Assembly (NCBI GenBank): GCA_964036045.1
Contig: OZ038381.1
Coordinates: 105,963,367 to 106,027,366 of the forward strand
Reading direction: 5' to 3'
DNA length: 64,000 bases
Origin: Eutreptiella sp. 'Long Island Sound 2002'
Lineage: Eukaryota; Euglenozoa; Euglenophyceae; Eutreptiales; Eutreptiaceae
The position numbers and the translations under genes were made by a program. Of this stretch, positions 9,556 to 20,887 are shown one piece after another. Within the stretch, counting starts at the first letter, position 1. Each line of letters starts with the position of its first letter. The notes below the pieces were generated by a model that worked only from the letters and a program-made list of their open reading frames with translations, ran no database searches and was not told the origin of the DNA.

Positions 9556-11115
9556 GGAGTGGCAGATGTTGTGGGATGTGTTGCCGGAGTCCTGTCATTG
9601 TCCCGGTGACCGTCCAGCGTGCCAAGTGGGCCCCCAATCCAATTTCCGTGAAAGGGGGCGTCTCAGGCCATGTGGCCATCCCACCGGCCCTCGAGATCTC
9701 CATGGCACTGAGACCGCAAGCGGAGGCTAAAGCACTATAACCACACCTTCTTCCGCATTGGGGACCCAACGGTTCTTCCGGGCTTTGTTGGCATCGGGCT
9801 TCCGGGCGTGCCACGGTACCATCGTGTACCAATCATGGTCGTCACCCGGGTACCAGTTATAGATCGCCTGGTCGATCCAGAACCGGTAGTCACACATCGG
9901 AGGCCATGACATTGACCGAACCCTTTCCGGTAAAGTGTGTAGTGGCATAGTCCAATGATCTCGGCCCTTCCTTCGGGATTGTGAGTCCTGATCTCGTCCT
10001 ATTTGCGGAACTCTGCAGTCATGAGGGTTGGGGCGTCAGAATTTCAGGACCAGGCAGAGTGTGTGACCCGACATTCTGAATTTCAGGGCCAATCAGAGTT
10101 TTTCTTGACCTCGCACTGGCTTTCTGAATTTCTGTTGGCCCGGTAGGTAAAACTGCTGCACTGCTGACCTCCTGTCTTTATATTCGGCCCTTCTTGTGTG
10201 GCCCTACCGTCACGATAAGGATTCTGAGGCTCGGCCCTTTGCGTCATTATGACCCCGCCGTACGAATGTCATGCATGGATCCATTGTGCGTCACACTTGA
10301 GCCCTCTTTCTCTTTTTTCGGATCCAACAAGCATCAGAAATTTCAGTGACATGCCAACAAAAAGTACCCTGAATTTCTGAGGTATTGCATTGCTATCTTG
10401 TGAATCCCTGGCCCGTTCCTTTGGGAGTATGTGGCCTGGGGTTAGCTGGGTTCAAGCGGGGGGTTCGACCCCTTGCTTTGACGCATGAGTGGTCCTGCCG
10501 CACCCCTTACGAGTGATGAGGGGCCTCAGTCGCTATTTCTCCCTCTCCATGTGTTTGGTAGCATGTTAAGTTAGGGTTCATCACATTTGCAAACATGTCA
10601 TACCCTGCTCTGCACCCTTTCAGCCCGTGTATCGGAAAAGCGTGGCCCTAGGCGGTGTAGGGCACATTAGATTGCTCGACCCCTTCCTTATAACGTTGTG
10701 TGGTCCTGATTTTGCTTTGGTAGGGTGACAACATTCGTTTTTGTGCGATATCTCCTCCACATTTCTGCTCCACTCCCCTGAAACTGTCCTGAAATGTCGA
10801 GCAGTGAAGTACCCCCTTCCCATGGGTACGGGGTGCCGGTTTTGGCTACAGGGTAGCTACAATGGGTGGGGCTTGGTGCATTGGGTCCAAGGGCCCAGCA
10901 GAATTTCACCCCTGGTCGGTCCCAGGGGTCCAGCCAGCCAGTCAGTCAAATTCCTCATCCCCTCCCTTGTTCCCATCCCGATTCCCGTGCTCTTTGTCTT
11001 TCTCTTCGTTTTTTGTTCGTTGTGTTCGCCACCCGTGCCATTCAGGTTTCCAATGGCCGAAGCCGGGGTCCGCGTGGCCGAATTTCAGCTCAATCCTTCC
11101 CTGAAGTCCGGATTT
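9556..11115 (+). other. 3' non-coding region of family P in unit 1 (possible LTR)
   Basis: No ORF of note. The segment is shared with 14,509-16,065 and lies where the 3' UTR and LTR would be. The word CTGAATTT or GAATTTC recurs many times between about 10,040 and 10,380. I could not find a second copy on the 5' side, because that side is truncated, so LTR limits cannot be set. Confidence 0.5.
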
Positions 11116-12508
11116 TGTCGTGTAGAGGACGTGTGTGGTGGGGCGTGGTGTGGTGGTGTGTGGCCCCCTTCATGGTGGGGCGTGTTATGGCGGTGTGTGG
11201 CTCCCCGCTTGGTGGGGCGTGCTGCGTTCGTGTCTGGCCCCCCTCATGGTCGGGCGTGTTGTGGTGGTGTGTGGCCCCCCTCATGGTGGGGCATGCTGCA
11301 TCGGTGTGTGGCCCCCCTCATGATGGGGCGTGGTGTGGTGATGTGTGGCCCCCCTCATGGCGGGGCATGCTGCGTTTGTTTGCGGCCTCTCTCATGGTGG
11401 GGCGTGATGTGGTGGTATGTGGCCCCCCGCATGGTGGGGCACGCTGTGGTGGTGTGTGGCCTCCCTCATGGTGGGGCATGCTGCGCTGGTGTCTGGCCCC
11501 CCTCATGGTGGGGCATGCTGTGGGGGTGTTTGGTCCCGCGCATGGTGGGGTGTGGTGTGCTGGCGTGCGGCCCCCCTCATGGTGGGGCGTGATGTGGTGT
11601 TGTGTGGTCCCCCGCATGGTGGGGCATGGTGTGATGGTGTGTGGCACCCCTCATGGTGGGGCTGTGTTGCGTTGTGTTGTGTTGTGTCGCGTTGCAGTGC
11701 GGTGTGTTGTGTCACGTTGTGCTGTGTTGTGTGTTGTGGTGGTGTGTGGCCCCCCTCATGGTGGGGCGTGGTGCGTTGGGGTGCGCTGTGTTGTGTTGTG
11801 TGGCCCCGCGTATGGTGGGGCGTGCTGCGTTGGGGTGTGGCCCCCCTCATTGTGGGGCGTGTTGTACTGGTGTGTGGCCCCCCTCATGGTGGGGCTGTGT
11901 TGCGTTGCGTTGTGTTGTGTCGCGTTGGGTTGCGGTGTGTTGTGTTGTGTTGTGTTGTGTTGTGTTGTGTTGTTTGTGGTGGTGGTGTGTGGCCCCCCTC
12001 ATTGTGGGGCGTGCTGCGTTGGTGTGTGGCCCTTCTCATGGTGGGGCGTGCTGCGTTGGGGTGCAGTGTGATGTGTTGTGTGGCGTTGTGTGTTGTGGTG
12101 GTGTCTGGCCCCCCGTATGGTGGGGCATGCTGCTTTGGTGTGTGGTGCCGCTCATGGTGGGGCGTGTCGTGCTGGTGTGTGGCCCTCCTCATCTTGGGGC
12201 TCTGTTGCGTTGCGTTGTGTTGTGTCCTGTTGCTTTGCGACGTGTTGTGTTGTGTTGTGTTGCGTTGTGTGTGCTGGTGGTGTGTGGCCCCCCTCATGGT
12301 GGGGCGTGCTGCGTTGGTGTGTGGTCCCCCTCATGGTGGAGCGTGCTGCGCTGGAGTGCCGTGTGTTGTGTTTTGTTGTGTTGCGTTGTGTTGTGTGTGG
12401 TGGTGGTGTGTGGCCCCTCTCATGGTGGGGCGTGTCGCGTTGGTGTGTGGCCCCCCTCATGGTGGGGCGTGCTGCGTTGGGGTGCGGTGTGTTGTGTTGT
12501 GTGGCCTT
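11116..12508 (+). repeat. GT-rich minisatellite array 2, 37-bp unit
   Basis: Near-identical copy of the first array, without the retroposon. At 11,168-11,210 it retains the single 43-bp block that is doubled around the insertion in unit 1, so it serves as the empty site. The GTTGT run at about 11,938-11,972 is one repeat longer than in the first array. Confidence 0.9.
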
Positions 12509-12514
12509 CTACGG

Positions 12515-13991
12515 GAAGTATTCTTGTGCATATCAACTGAAAGAACTACACCAAATGGTGCAGTCAATTGTCAATAAGAGCAATATTTGCGGCCAAACTA
12601 AGGGCCGTAAGGGTTTACAGCCAGAGTCCAATCATCCCGCACCAGTACCTGAGTACCCGTTTGCATCAGTCTGTGTTGACTTTTGTGACCTCAGCAGACG
12701 TCTTTGTACCGCAAACGGCAACACGTATAATTATGTTTTGGTCGTTGTTTGCCTTTTAACGGGGTATGTGGTGGCAGTGCCATGCAGTAAGACCCTGACC
12801 GCACTTGCTGTAGCGGATGTATATCTGGAGAGGCTGGTGCCCGTCATGGATATGCGCCAAGAGATCGTTTCAGACCAGGACCATCTGGTTACGGCCGAGT
12901 TCTTCAGTGTACTCTGTGAGCTATCAGGGATCAGCATGAAGCAATCCACCATTAAGAGACCCCAGTCAAACGCGCGTGCGGAACGAGCAGTTCAGGTGGT
13001 CGTTGAATCCCTCAGGCAGTGGCTGGTGAAAACAACTCAGCAAAACTGGGCGCAGTTGTTACCACTAGCCATCTAGGCTTCCAACGACATCCCTGGCCGG
13101 ATCAGTGGGTATTCGCCGCACTATCTAGTGTTTGGCCGCAATCTCATTGGATCTAGAGACTGCCCACCCATTCTTCCCCAATCTGAGTGTCGGGATGCAG
13201 TTGGATTCTTCCAACAGTTGGTGCAGGACCGCCGCTATGTACACGACTCCCCGAATAAGATTCACCACCGTAAGGCAGAGGAATTCGGAGAGGCGCACCC
13301 TCCCCATGTCTATGTCTTTTGGGAGAAAGTCTGGTACAGGGACTACAAGACTAAGAAGGGTACTGATAAGCTGCATCGGTTCTGGGAAGGACCAGGTGAA
13401 GTCCTTCAGTGCCTAGGCAGCAAGACTTACTTGATAGCTACCGAACGAATCGAAATGGCGCTAGACACTATGCGTCTCAAGCCTCACGTGGCCCGTGAGG
13501 AGGGTACTCCTCCTCTGCACTACTATACGGAACAGGATTTTCTGGGTGAGTCCGACAAGTACGTCATTGAGGACATTGTTTCTCATAGGACAGCCGGACG
13601 GGGGCGCTGTAAGCACATAGAGTGGGAGGTCAAGTACAGGAGCTACCCAGAGACTGAATTTCAGCCCACTAGTGCATTCATGCACGATATTAATGATATC
13701 TGGACCCATTACAACAACAAACATAAAATTGACCTCCACCTTGGCGACATTTGCCAAGTGCCGGCCTATTCGGCACCAAATTTGGCATTGAATGCGGAAT
13801 TTCAGGCCCGTCTGGTTATCCAGACTACACAACGTACGGCTTGGAGGGACTTGGTAGCCGCATTTAGAGTGATACACCTTTTTAGGAGTACTTCACCATT
13901 TCTGGCTGAATTTTGTGTGTCACCTGTTGTGTGTCTTGTTGCCCTTGTCATGCGCACGCATCACCTTCCGTATGTGCAGAACTTTATATAG
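12515..13991 (+). pseudogene. Family P chromovirus pol fragment C
   Basis: Tandem-duplicate of fragment B, with the same truncation point, the same TAG (13,074) inside the integrase and the same domains: zinc-finger half, Asp, Asp, Glu with 35-residue spacing, and chromodomain. It differs from B at scattered sites; for example the basic GRGRRKHIEW becomes GRGRCKHIEW and several residues change near the end (SALDAEFEA to LALNAEFQA). Not functional because it lacks the front of integrase and everything upstream. Confidence 0.85.
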
Positions 13992-14004
13992 CCTTTATAT
14001 AGCC

Positions 14005-14508
14005 ATGGATGTTCAATCCAAGCTGGGCGCCCATTCGCAGCTTATTGGTCCACGTTGCATTGGGATTCACGAAGACCACCAAGCGCTCTGGGAAATGGTG
14101 TGTGACAAGATGCGGAACGAAATCAACTTATCTGCAGCTCAGGGCATGGTCATGGTGGTGGGGTTGTCGCAAGACGGGATGCTACGGCTCTCCATGGGTA
14201 GAAACAAGCCTGTGTGCCATGTCATGCCCATACCTATGCACTGGGTGGTGTTCCTAACACCCAATCTATGGCACGGAGTATGGAAGGCCAACCCTGAGGC
14301 AACGGGAGCACGGGCGAGCATCACGTACCGTGTGTACCTCGCGCCGGAGTTCTTGAACAACTCGGTGGTTACTCAGCAAGATGCGACGCACTTGTTTGAA
14401 GTCTGGGTGGATCTTGAAGGCCCAGATGTCCAGGTCTCTACGCTGAGTGCCGGGTTTCCTCATTGCCGTGTCTCCACGGGGACACCACAGAAAACACCAC
14501 TTCTTTGA
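14005..14508 (+). CDS. Family P ORF3, second copy (167 aa, unknown)
   Basis: Same length and start context as the ORF at 9,052. Changes against that copy include AQAMVVVV to AQGMVMVV, LWQDGIL to LSQDGML, LNDS to LNNS and AMHLF to ATHLF. No domain recognised. No frame damage, which is expected for a recent duplication whatever its function. Confidence 0.6.
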   Translation: MDVQSKLGAHSQLIGPRCIGIHEDHQALWEMVCDKMRNEINLSAAQGMVMVVGLSQDGMLRLSMGRNKPVCHVMPIPMHWVVFLTPNLWHGVWKANPEATGARASITYRVYLAPEFLNNSVVTQQDATHLFEVWVDLEGPDVQVSTLSAGFPHCRVSTGTPQKTPLL

Positions 14509-16065
14509 GGAGTGGCAGATGTTGTGGGATGTGTTGCCGGAGTCCTGTCATTGTCCCGGTGACCGTCCAGCGTGCCAAGTGGGCCCCCAATCCAATTTCC
14601 GTGAAGGGGGCGTCTCAGGCCATGTGGCCATCCCACCGGCCCTCGAGACCTCCATGGCACTGAGACCGCAAGTGGAGGCTAAAGCCCTATAACCACACCT
14701 TCTTCCGCATTGGGGGCCCGACGGTTCTTCCGGGCTTTGTTGGCATTGGGCTTCCAGGCGTGCCACGGTACCATCGTGTACCAATCATGGTCGTCACCCG
14801 GGTACCAGTTATAGATCGCCTGGTCGATCCAGAACCGGTCGTCACGCATCGGAGGCCATGACATTGACCGAACCCTTTCTGGTAAAGTGTGTAGTGGCAT
14901 AGTCCAATGATCTCGGCCCTTCCTTCGGGATTGTGAGTCCTGATCTCGTCCTATTTGCGGAACTCTGCAGTCATGAGGGTTGGGACGTCAGAATTTCAGG
15001 ACCAGGCAGAGTGTGTGACCCTACATTCTGAATTTCAGGGCCAATCAGAGTTTTTCTTGACCTCGCACTGACTTTCTGAATTTCTGTTTGCCCGGTAGGT
15101 AGAACTGCTGCACTGCTGACCTACTGTCTTTATATTCGGCCCTTCTTGTGTGGCCCTACCGTCACGATGAGGATTCTGAGGCTCGGCCCTTTGCGTCATT
15201 ATGACCCTGCCGTACGAATGTCATGCATGGATCCTTTGTGCGTCACACTTGAGCCCTCTTTCTCTTTTTTCGGATCCAACAAGCATCAAAAATTTCAGTG
15301 ACATGCCAACAGAAAGTACCCTGAATTTCTGAGGTATTGCATTGCTACCTTGTGAATCCCTGGCCCGTTCCTTTGGGAGTATGTGGCCTGGGGTTAGCTG
15401 GGTTCAAGCGGGGAGTTCGACCCCTTGCTTTGACGCATGAGTGGTCCTGCCGCACCCCTTACGAGTGATGAGGGGCCTCAGCCGCTATTTCCCCCTCTCC
15501 ATGTGTTTGGTAGCATGTTAAGTTAGGGTTCATCACATTTGCAAACATGTCATACCCTGCTCTGCACCCTTTCGGCCCGTGGATCGGAAACGTGTGGCCC
15601 TAGGCGGTGTAGGGCACATTACATTGCTCGACCCCCTCCTTATACGGTTGTGTGGTCCTGATTTTGCTTTGGTAGGGTGACAACATTCGTTTTTGTGCGA
15701 TCTCTCCTCCAAATTTCTCCTCCACTCCCCTGAAACTGTCCTGAAATGTCGAGCAGTGAAGTACCCCCTTCCCATGGGTACAGGGTGCCGGTTTTGGCTA
15801 CAGGGTAGCTAGAATGGGTGGAGCTTGGGGCATTGGGTCCAAGGGCCCAGCAGAATTTCAGCCCTGGTCGGTCCCAGGCGTCCAGCCAGCCAGTCAGTCA
15901 AATTCCTCCTCCCCTCCCTTGTTCCCATCCCGATTCCCGTGCTCTTTGTCTTTCTCTTCGTTTTTTGTTCGTTGTGTTCGCCACCCGTGCCATTCAGGTT
16001 TCCAATGGCCGAGGCCGGGGTCCGCGTAGCCGAATTTCAGCTCAATCTTTCCCTGAAGTCCGAAA
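14509..16065 (+). other. 3' non-coding region of family P in unit 2 (possible LTR)
   Basis: Copy of 9,556-11,115. It ends at about 16,062 in CCCTGAAGTCCG, after which the two units no longer match; this marks the right limit of the duplication. No gene seen. Confidence 0.5.
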
Positions 16066-19000
16066 TTTAATTTTTTGCCTCAACCGAGCTCCGACAGTTT
16101 GCAGTGCGTGTACCGTCTTGTCCACCAAAGCCATGTCCGCGTGTGCGCACGGTAAACCACATGTTTCAGTGCGTGTACCGACTTCATTAGCATCTCTATG
16201 CTCGCGTTAGCGCACGGTAAACAACGAGGGTCAGGGTCAGGCTAGGGTTCGAGCCCCCTCCCCGAGGCAATTCGGGCGCAAGAGGTGACAGCCCCCCAAC
16301 CCCTCACTACCCATAATTCAGGCTGCAGAATTTTTACAGCCCAACAGGGTCACTTTGGGAGGGTCACAGGGATCTACAGGCCGTTGCAGTCCGCCCGAAA
16401 TGGTTTCACACGCCTCAAAGAGGTCTCAAAGGACTCCCAGAACTTTACGAAGCCAATTTTCGACCAGTTTTCAATTTTTGGCGCGATTTCTGGTCGATAT
16501 CAGGAGACCAGCCAGCTGTCAGCAAGAATTCTGACAGCCCCCCCCCCCCCCTCCGGGCCGAAAGTATGGTTGGCACATCCGGGACCCGGGTGGGTGATAT
16601 AGGGTACACTCCCCATTATTTTAGGGATGACGAGTGCAACCGTAGCACTCTCTGCCCACCAATTGACATCTGAGCGGCACTGTGAGGTACACATTAGGTC
16701 CAGATTGACAGTTTTTTACTTTGTCAGAGCGAACACCAATTTGTGATGCGAAAAATGGGGCTTTTGCATTTTCCGTCCGAGATGGGTGATTAAAGTGTGG
16801 AAATCCCCTATTTTTAGTATGCTGAATTCAGTTCCGATGCCCCTTTGAACCCACAGGACACTGATTCCCCGACTCTCCCCTCCCGCTGCTGCAGATTCTG
16901 AGTTCTGGCTGGCATCAGGCAAAAACCGATTTTTTTTGACAAAAAATTCACTTTTTGTCAGGCGTTTGCCCCAGGGGGTCTGTTTCACATACAACCCCCC
17001 TGTTTTGAGGGTGTCTGACGCACTGGCGACCCTCGTTTGCCACCAGGTGAGGGCCTGTGACCTTCAGCAGGGTGCAGGAGGGTGCTGTTTGACAAATTTC
17101 AGCACCACACGTTTCCAAGTATTGACCTGGAGTGGTGTCGAAAACAAGGTTGGAACGCCATCTCCATGTGAGTATGATCGCATGTGAGTGCCCATTCTGT
17201 AGAATCCTGAATTCTCCAACATGCATGACGTCACATGTATGCATTTCTATGCACATGCATAATTCATGTTTCATAAATTCATGCATGATCATTCTCATTC
17301 ACTACACATGTGTCAAAGCATGGCATGTGTTCTCCAGTCCCCTCAGTTTTGGGTCACACCCCCCCATGGGCTTGGATATCAATTGAAGCCAAAAGTCACA
17401 TTTTGTTTGCATGAACATGCAGTATTTTGCTTTCATGACGCATGGTGAACAGTTTTGACTATGTGTCAACCTTTGGAGTTTTTGCATGACATTGGTTCAA
17501 TCACTTCACCCATGCTTACCTCTCTCTCTCTCTCTGCTTCTCTCTCTCCCATGATGTGTTGTCCCCTTTGTCACAAAGCATCTGCTCCATATCTCAGGAC
17601 CTCCTTGCCCATCAATTATGTTTCAATCTCCACTCGTCGCAATGGCCACAATGCCGTGAGTTCAAGTTCAATCAAGGAATCAGAATTTTGAGAACTTGTA
17701 TTGGTGACGTACCGAGGTTTTGAACCGCGTATCATCATTAGTTTGAGTTTTGTCTAGTGTCCGTTTGTGCTTCAAGGGATTGCTGAAATTTGCATATCTA
17801 GGGTGAGCCCCATTCAAAAAAACAGTAAGGCATCTCAATCACCACTTTCCATTTCCTAAAGTGCTTCTCTTAGGTTTTACATTACCTTACACTTTTTGGA
17901 TTGATTTCTTCGAAGGATTTTCTTTTTTCTGATTTTTTTACTCTGCATGGAGAATAAACGTTGATCCTGCGCTCCATGGCTCAAACAACACCACCCGCCA
18001 TGGATAAGATAATAAGCTCCTCTCCAAGCTTATTACAAAGTACCCACAGTGCAAAGGATGAAATTTAGGATCAAATCAACAACATGAAGGGCTACAGTCA
18101 ATGGTGAAAAGATAGACAGTGTATTTACACAAAGGAAATCACAAAGACTGCACATTTAGAAATGATAATTGAAAAACTGCCCACACGGGCTCTCTCTCTT
18201 TTTATAGTGCCATCCAGAGATCTGCACCCTTTGTTTTGGGTCCCATAGGTGCTGAAGTGGCATGGCATGTGGCGCTGAGGTCACTGCCATGTCACGTGGG
18301 ACCTTCCTACTTAGGTAGGCTGACTGGGCTTTGAACCCAGGACCTGTCAAAGAGATGTGCTCAGGTCGCCAGGGTGCAAACCATCAGGACAGCTAAGCAT
18401 TCATGAGAAAATATAGAAAAATGTAAAAGCTCTGAACTCAAAACAGCGCCTCAGTCGATCAGGAAAAAGGTGTTTATGTGAAACCACTTGGGGGGTCAGG
18501 GGTGCACACGACATCGTTGGTTTGGTGCTTGGTTTTATAGTTCAAAATGCTTTATCACCGGTTTGTGGTTAGGCCAATACTACCTCTAGGCATCTCTAAG
18601 ACAACTAAAGCTTACCTCTAGGCGTGGAAATACAGTTTTTCTTAGTGCCACCTTGTGCTGTGGTGGCCACCACTATCGCATTTTAAGGAAAAAAGGGTAT
18701 TTTTCTTGGCGTCCCCATGGTTTGAGCATCTTTTGAAAATTACCCATCACTCCCCTCACACTGAAGAGGGGCGCTGCAACAGGGCATTTGCCAGGTTTTG
18801 CCTTGTCGTAACATTCACCCACAGCCCCCATTGCGCTTGGTAGCGTCCCTGGGGCGGCTGTTGCTTGGTAGGGGTGTAGAATGGGCATGCAAAGTCATGT
18901 ACTCATACCTCTCTCTCTCCAAGTGGCAAAACGCAAAACCCAACGCAGGACACAGTCAGGGATAGTGCTCTGGGTCACTCTCGTAGCTGCAAGCGGTACC

Positions 19001-19599
19001 TGTTCCGTCCTTAGTGCGGGCAGGTGGGGTAAAAATTCATTGCCCCATCAATGGGGTCTTTGGATCCTGCACAGTCTTCTCTGAGGCCACGGTTCAGCCA
19101 GAACGCGGCCAACATCGCTTCGCCACTCAGATACATCTGAACAGAAGAGATGCAAAGGATGAGGGCCCGATTGCAAATCGGCCATTGACGATACATAAAA
19201 ATCTTTCAGACGACGGCCTGGAAAATTTTCTGAGGGCACATACCTATCCAGAATTGCAATGTGCATGAAATGCACATTTTTACGTCTTTTTGTGTCATCA
19301 CAGCAATTGTGAAATTCATGGATTCATACGCAGAGAAAAGCGGCGCGCAAGTGCACATCCTAATTCACGGCTGGAAAAACCAAATCAAATACAATTTCCA
19401 AGGTATTTCAGGTAGCCCTAAGGAAATGACGAAACACACACTAAATGATAAAGGTAGAGATTCCACCCTTGTTTATACAAAATTTGGGGAATCGAAAATT
19501 CAGGAATTCAAAAAAAAAAAACCACAAATGTTTCGTGGCTACGTGGTTATTGCTTTCACAATGCCTGCCTCGTGCTTTCGATGATTAGACATACACACT
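16066..19599. other. Unassigned region
   Basis: Nothing convincing. It holds a C-run at 16,540-16,552, a (CT)n tract near 17,520-17,550, ATGCAT-rich sequence around 17,220-17,290 and a tRNA-like B box near 18,330 (listed separately). A short open stretch at 19,014-19,268 reads like protein (EATVQPERGQHRFATQ, then NLSDDGLENFLRAHTY) and could be an exon, but no splice context can be confirmed. Confidence 0.4.
18312..18400 (-). other. Possible tRNA-derived SINE head (B box)
   Basis: On the minus strand CCTGGGTTCAAAGCCCAG folds as a T-arm, and GGTTCAAAGCC fits the pol III B box GGTTCRANNCC. ACCCTGG and GCACAT lie upstream in the same order as in the sequence near 36,000. No acceptor stem pairs, so this is not a functional tRNA. 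Confidence 0.35.
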
Positions 19600-20887
19600 C
19601 GCGTGCGGTACCCAACCCGTAAGATGGAAGGATAGATCAGAAGATCCCAGGGTGATTAGAACATACACACGAGTACATACTCGCTTCCTTTCGTTGTGTC
19701 CGCTTCTCTCGATATTTGCTCTCGCTCTCTAGCGGTAGGTAAGGTGAGTAAGCCCATGAGCCGCCACCCCCTGGTTGAGTTTCAACGCCGTGGTGGGTTC
19801 CTGATTGGGAGCTTATTTGGATTGCACAGATTAGGAGATCGGGAGAGATCGTGCACCCGGTACCCGGCCTTGTTCATGCATATTGCGCATTAAAGGGTAG
19901 GCCACCCGTGGTGCGCTCGGTAAAACCCTTGTTTAGGCTACCGCCGGGCTCCGCCCTACTTTCTTCAAGAGAACGGGCGGAGTTCCATGAGCTTGCTTGC
20001 TTGATAGCAAGGTTTGGCAATATTCAATTCTTTTCAGGGCAGAGACCCGTATAATACGGCGAGGCCTGTCAGGTTGCAGCGCCACCCTTTCTGCACGTGC
20101 ATCTTTCAGGTGGGGAAGGTTCCAGGTGAATTGGTGTCATTGCAAAGCCCTGCTAAACCGGGCCGCAGATCACACAATCACCAGTGGAAAAAACAACGTC
20201 TTCTTCATGGACAACACGTACACAGCCTGTGCACGCCAAGAGAGCACTCCTTCCCTCCAGGCTCTGGCAGGAAACCGTGTAGTGACGTTCCTGTTAGGCC
20301 ACAGCTGCTTCCTAGCGCTGTGCTCCCTTGCATTTTCACAGGTGGGCCACTAGGGCCTGGGCCCTCTTCATGAATGCCACCAAGTACCGTGTGAGAGTAG
20401 GTGTGGCAGGTCTGGCTGAGGGCTAGAGCACAGCAGTGCTCGCTCATACTTCGTGGGCTGGTGCCACAGTAGCCTGTGTAGGACCTGTAGTAGGTGTATC
20501 ACTGTCCCGCCTGTTTCCTGAAATTTGATCAGGGCTTTTCGGTAGGCAGTGGCAGCGGCAGTCCACGTTTTGGCCCCTTAGCAAACAGGCGTTCTCATGC
20601 GTCGTAGCTTTTGGCCACCCCTCCCTTGTAGTAGATAGGTAGATAGACAAAACCAATACCTTGGCGTTAGCGCTGGGTCTTTCCCTAAGGCTGCTGGTGC
20701 CAACACAGAAATTGGGCACCTTAGGGGCGGAGAGACCTGAAGCGTACCCCATCGCACCGTGTAAAGACATCCGCCAGGTTTAGCAAGGGTGCAGACCTGG
20801 GTACAATGCGGACACCACTTCTGCAGCTTGCTCGTAGGTCCTCATGCTCAGCACACTCACGGATACATAGGTAGGTATAGGAAGGGT
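19600..20887 (-). repeat. Family M LTR and 3' UTR, copy D (limits approximate)
   Basis: Lies just downstream of the family M pol stop and shares ordered blocks with 36,880-38,430: ATTAAAGGGTAGGCCA (19,889 and 37,001), CGTATAATACG (20,048 and 37,159) and GTTAGGCCACAG (about 20,296 and 37,452). The right part (20,478-20,887) also matches 30,530-30,926. Recurrence at the 3' side of three pol fragments suggests LTR plus 3' UTR. I could not see TG...CA limits or a 5' partner. Confidence 0.6.

Larger units (their letters stand above)
11116..16065 (+). repeat. Second unit of a 4.95-kb tandem segmental duplication
   Basis: Matching landmarks are spaced 4,949-4,953 bp apart: CTTCATGG 6,219/11,168, the pol junction 7,563/12,515, GCCATGG 9,049/14,002. 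The first unit is 4,163-11,115; without the 1.96-kb insertion and its 43-bp duplication it is about 4,950 bp, the same as this unit. The units differ by only a few substitutions per several hundred bases. The junction at 11,115/11,116 joins CCCTGAAGTCCG to the start of the minisatellite. Confidence 0.9.

Noticed and set aside
16239-16275. Possible tRNA T-arm at GGGTTCGAGCCCC
   Set aside because: No D-arm, anticodon arm or acceptor stem can be paired around it.
19014-19584. Possible host exons
   Set aside because: Some protein-like stretches, but short, with no splice or homology support; not listed as a gene.
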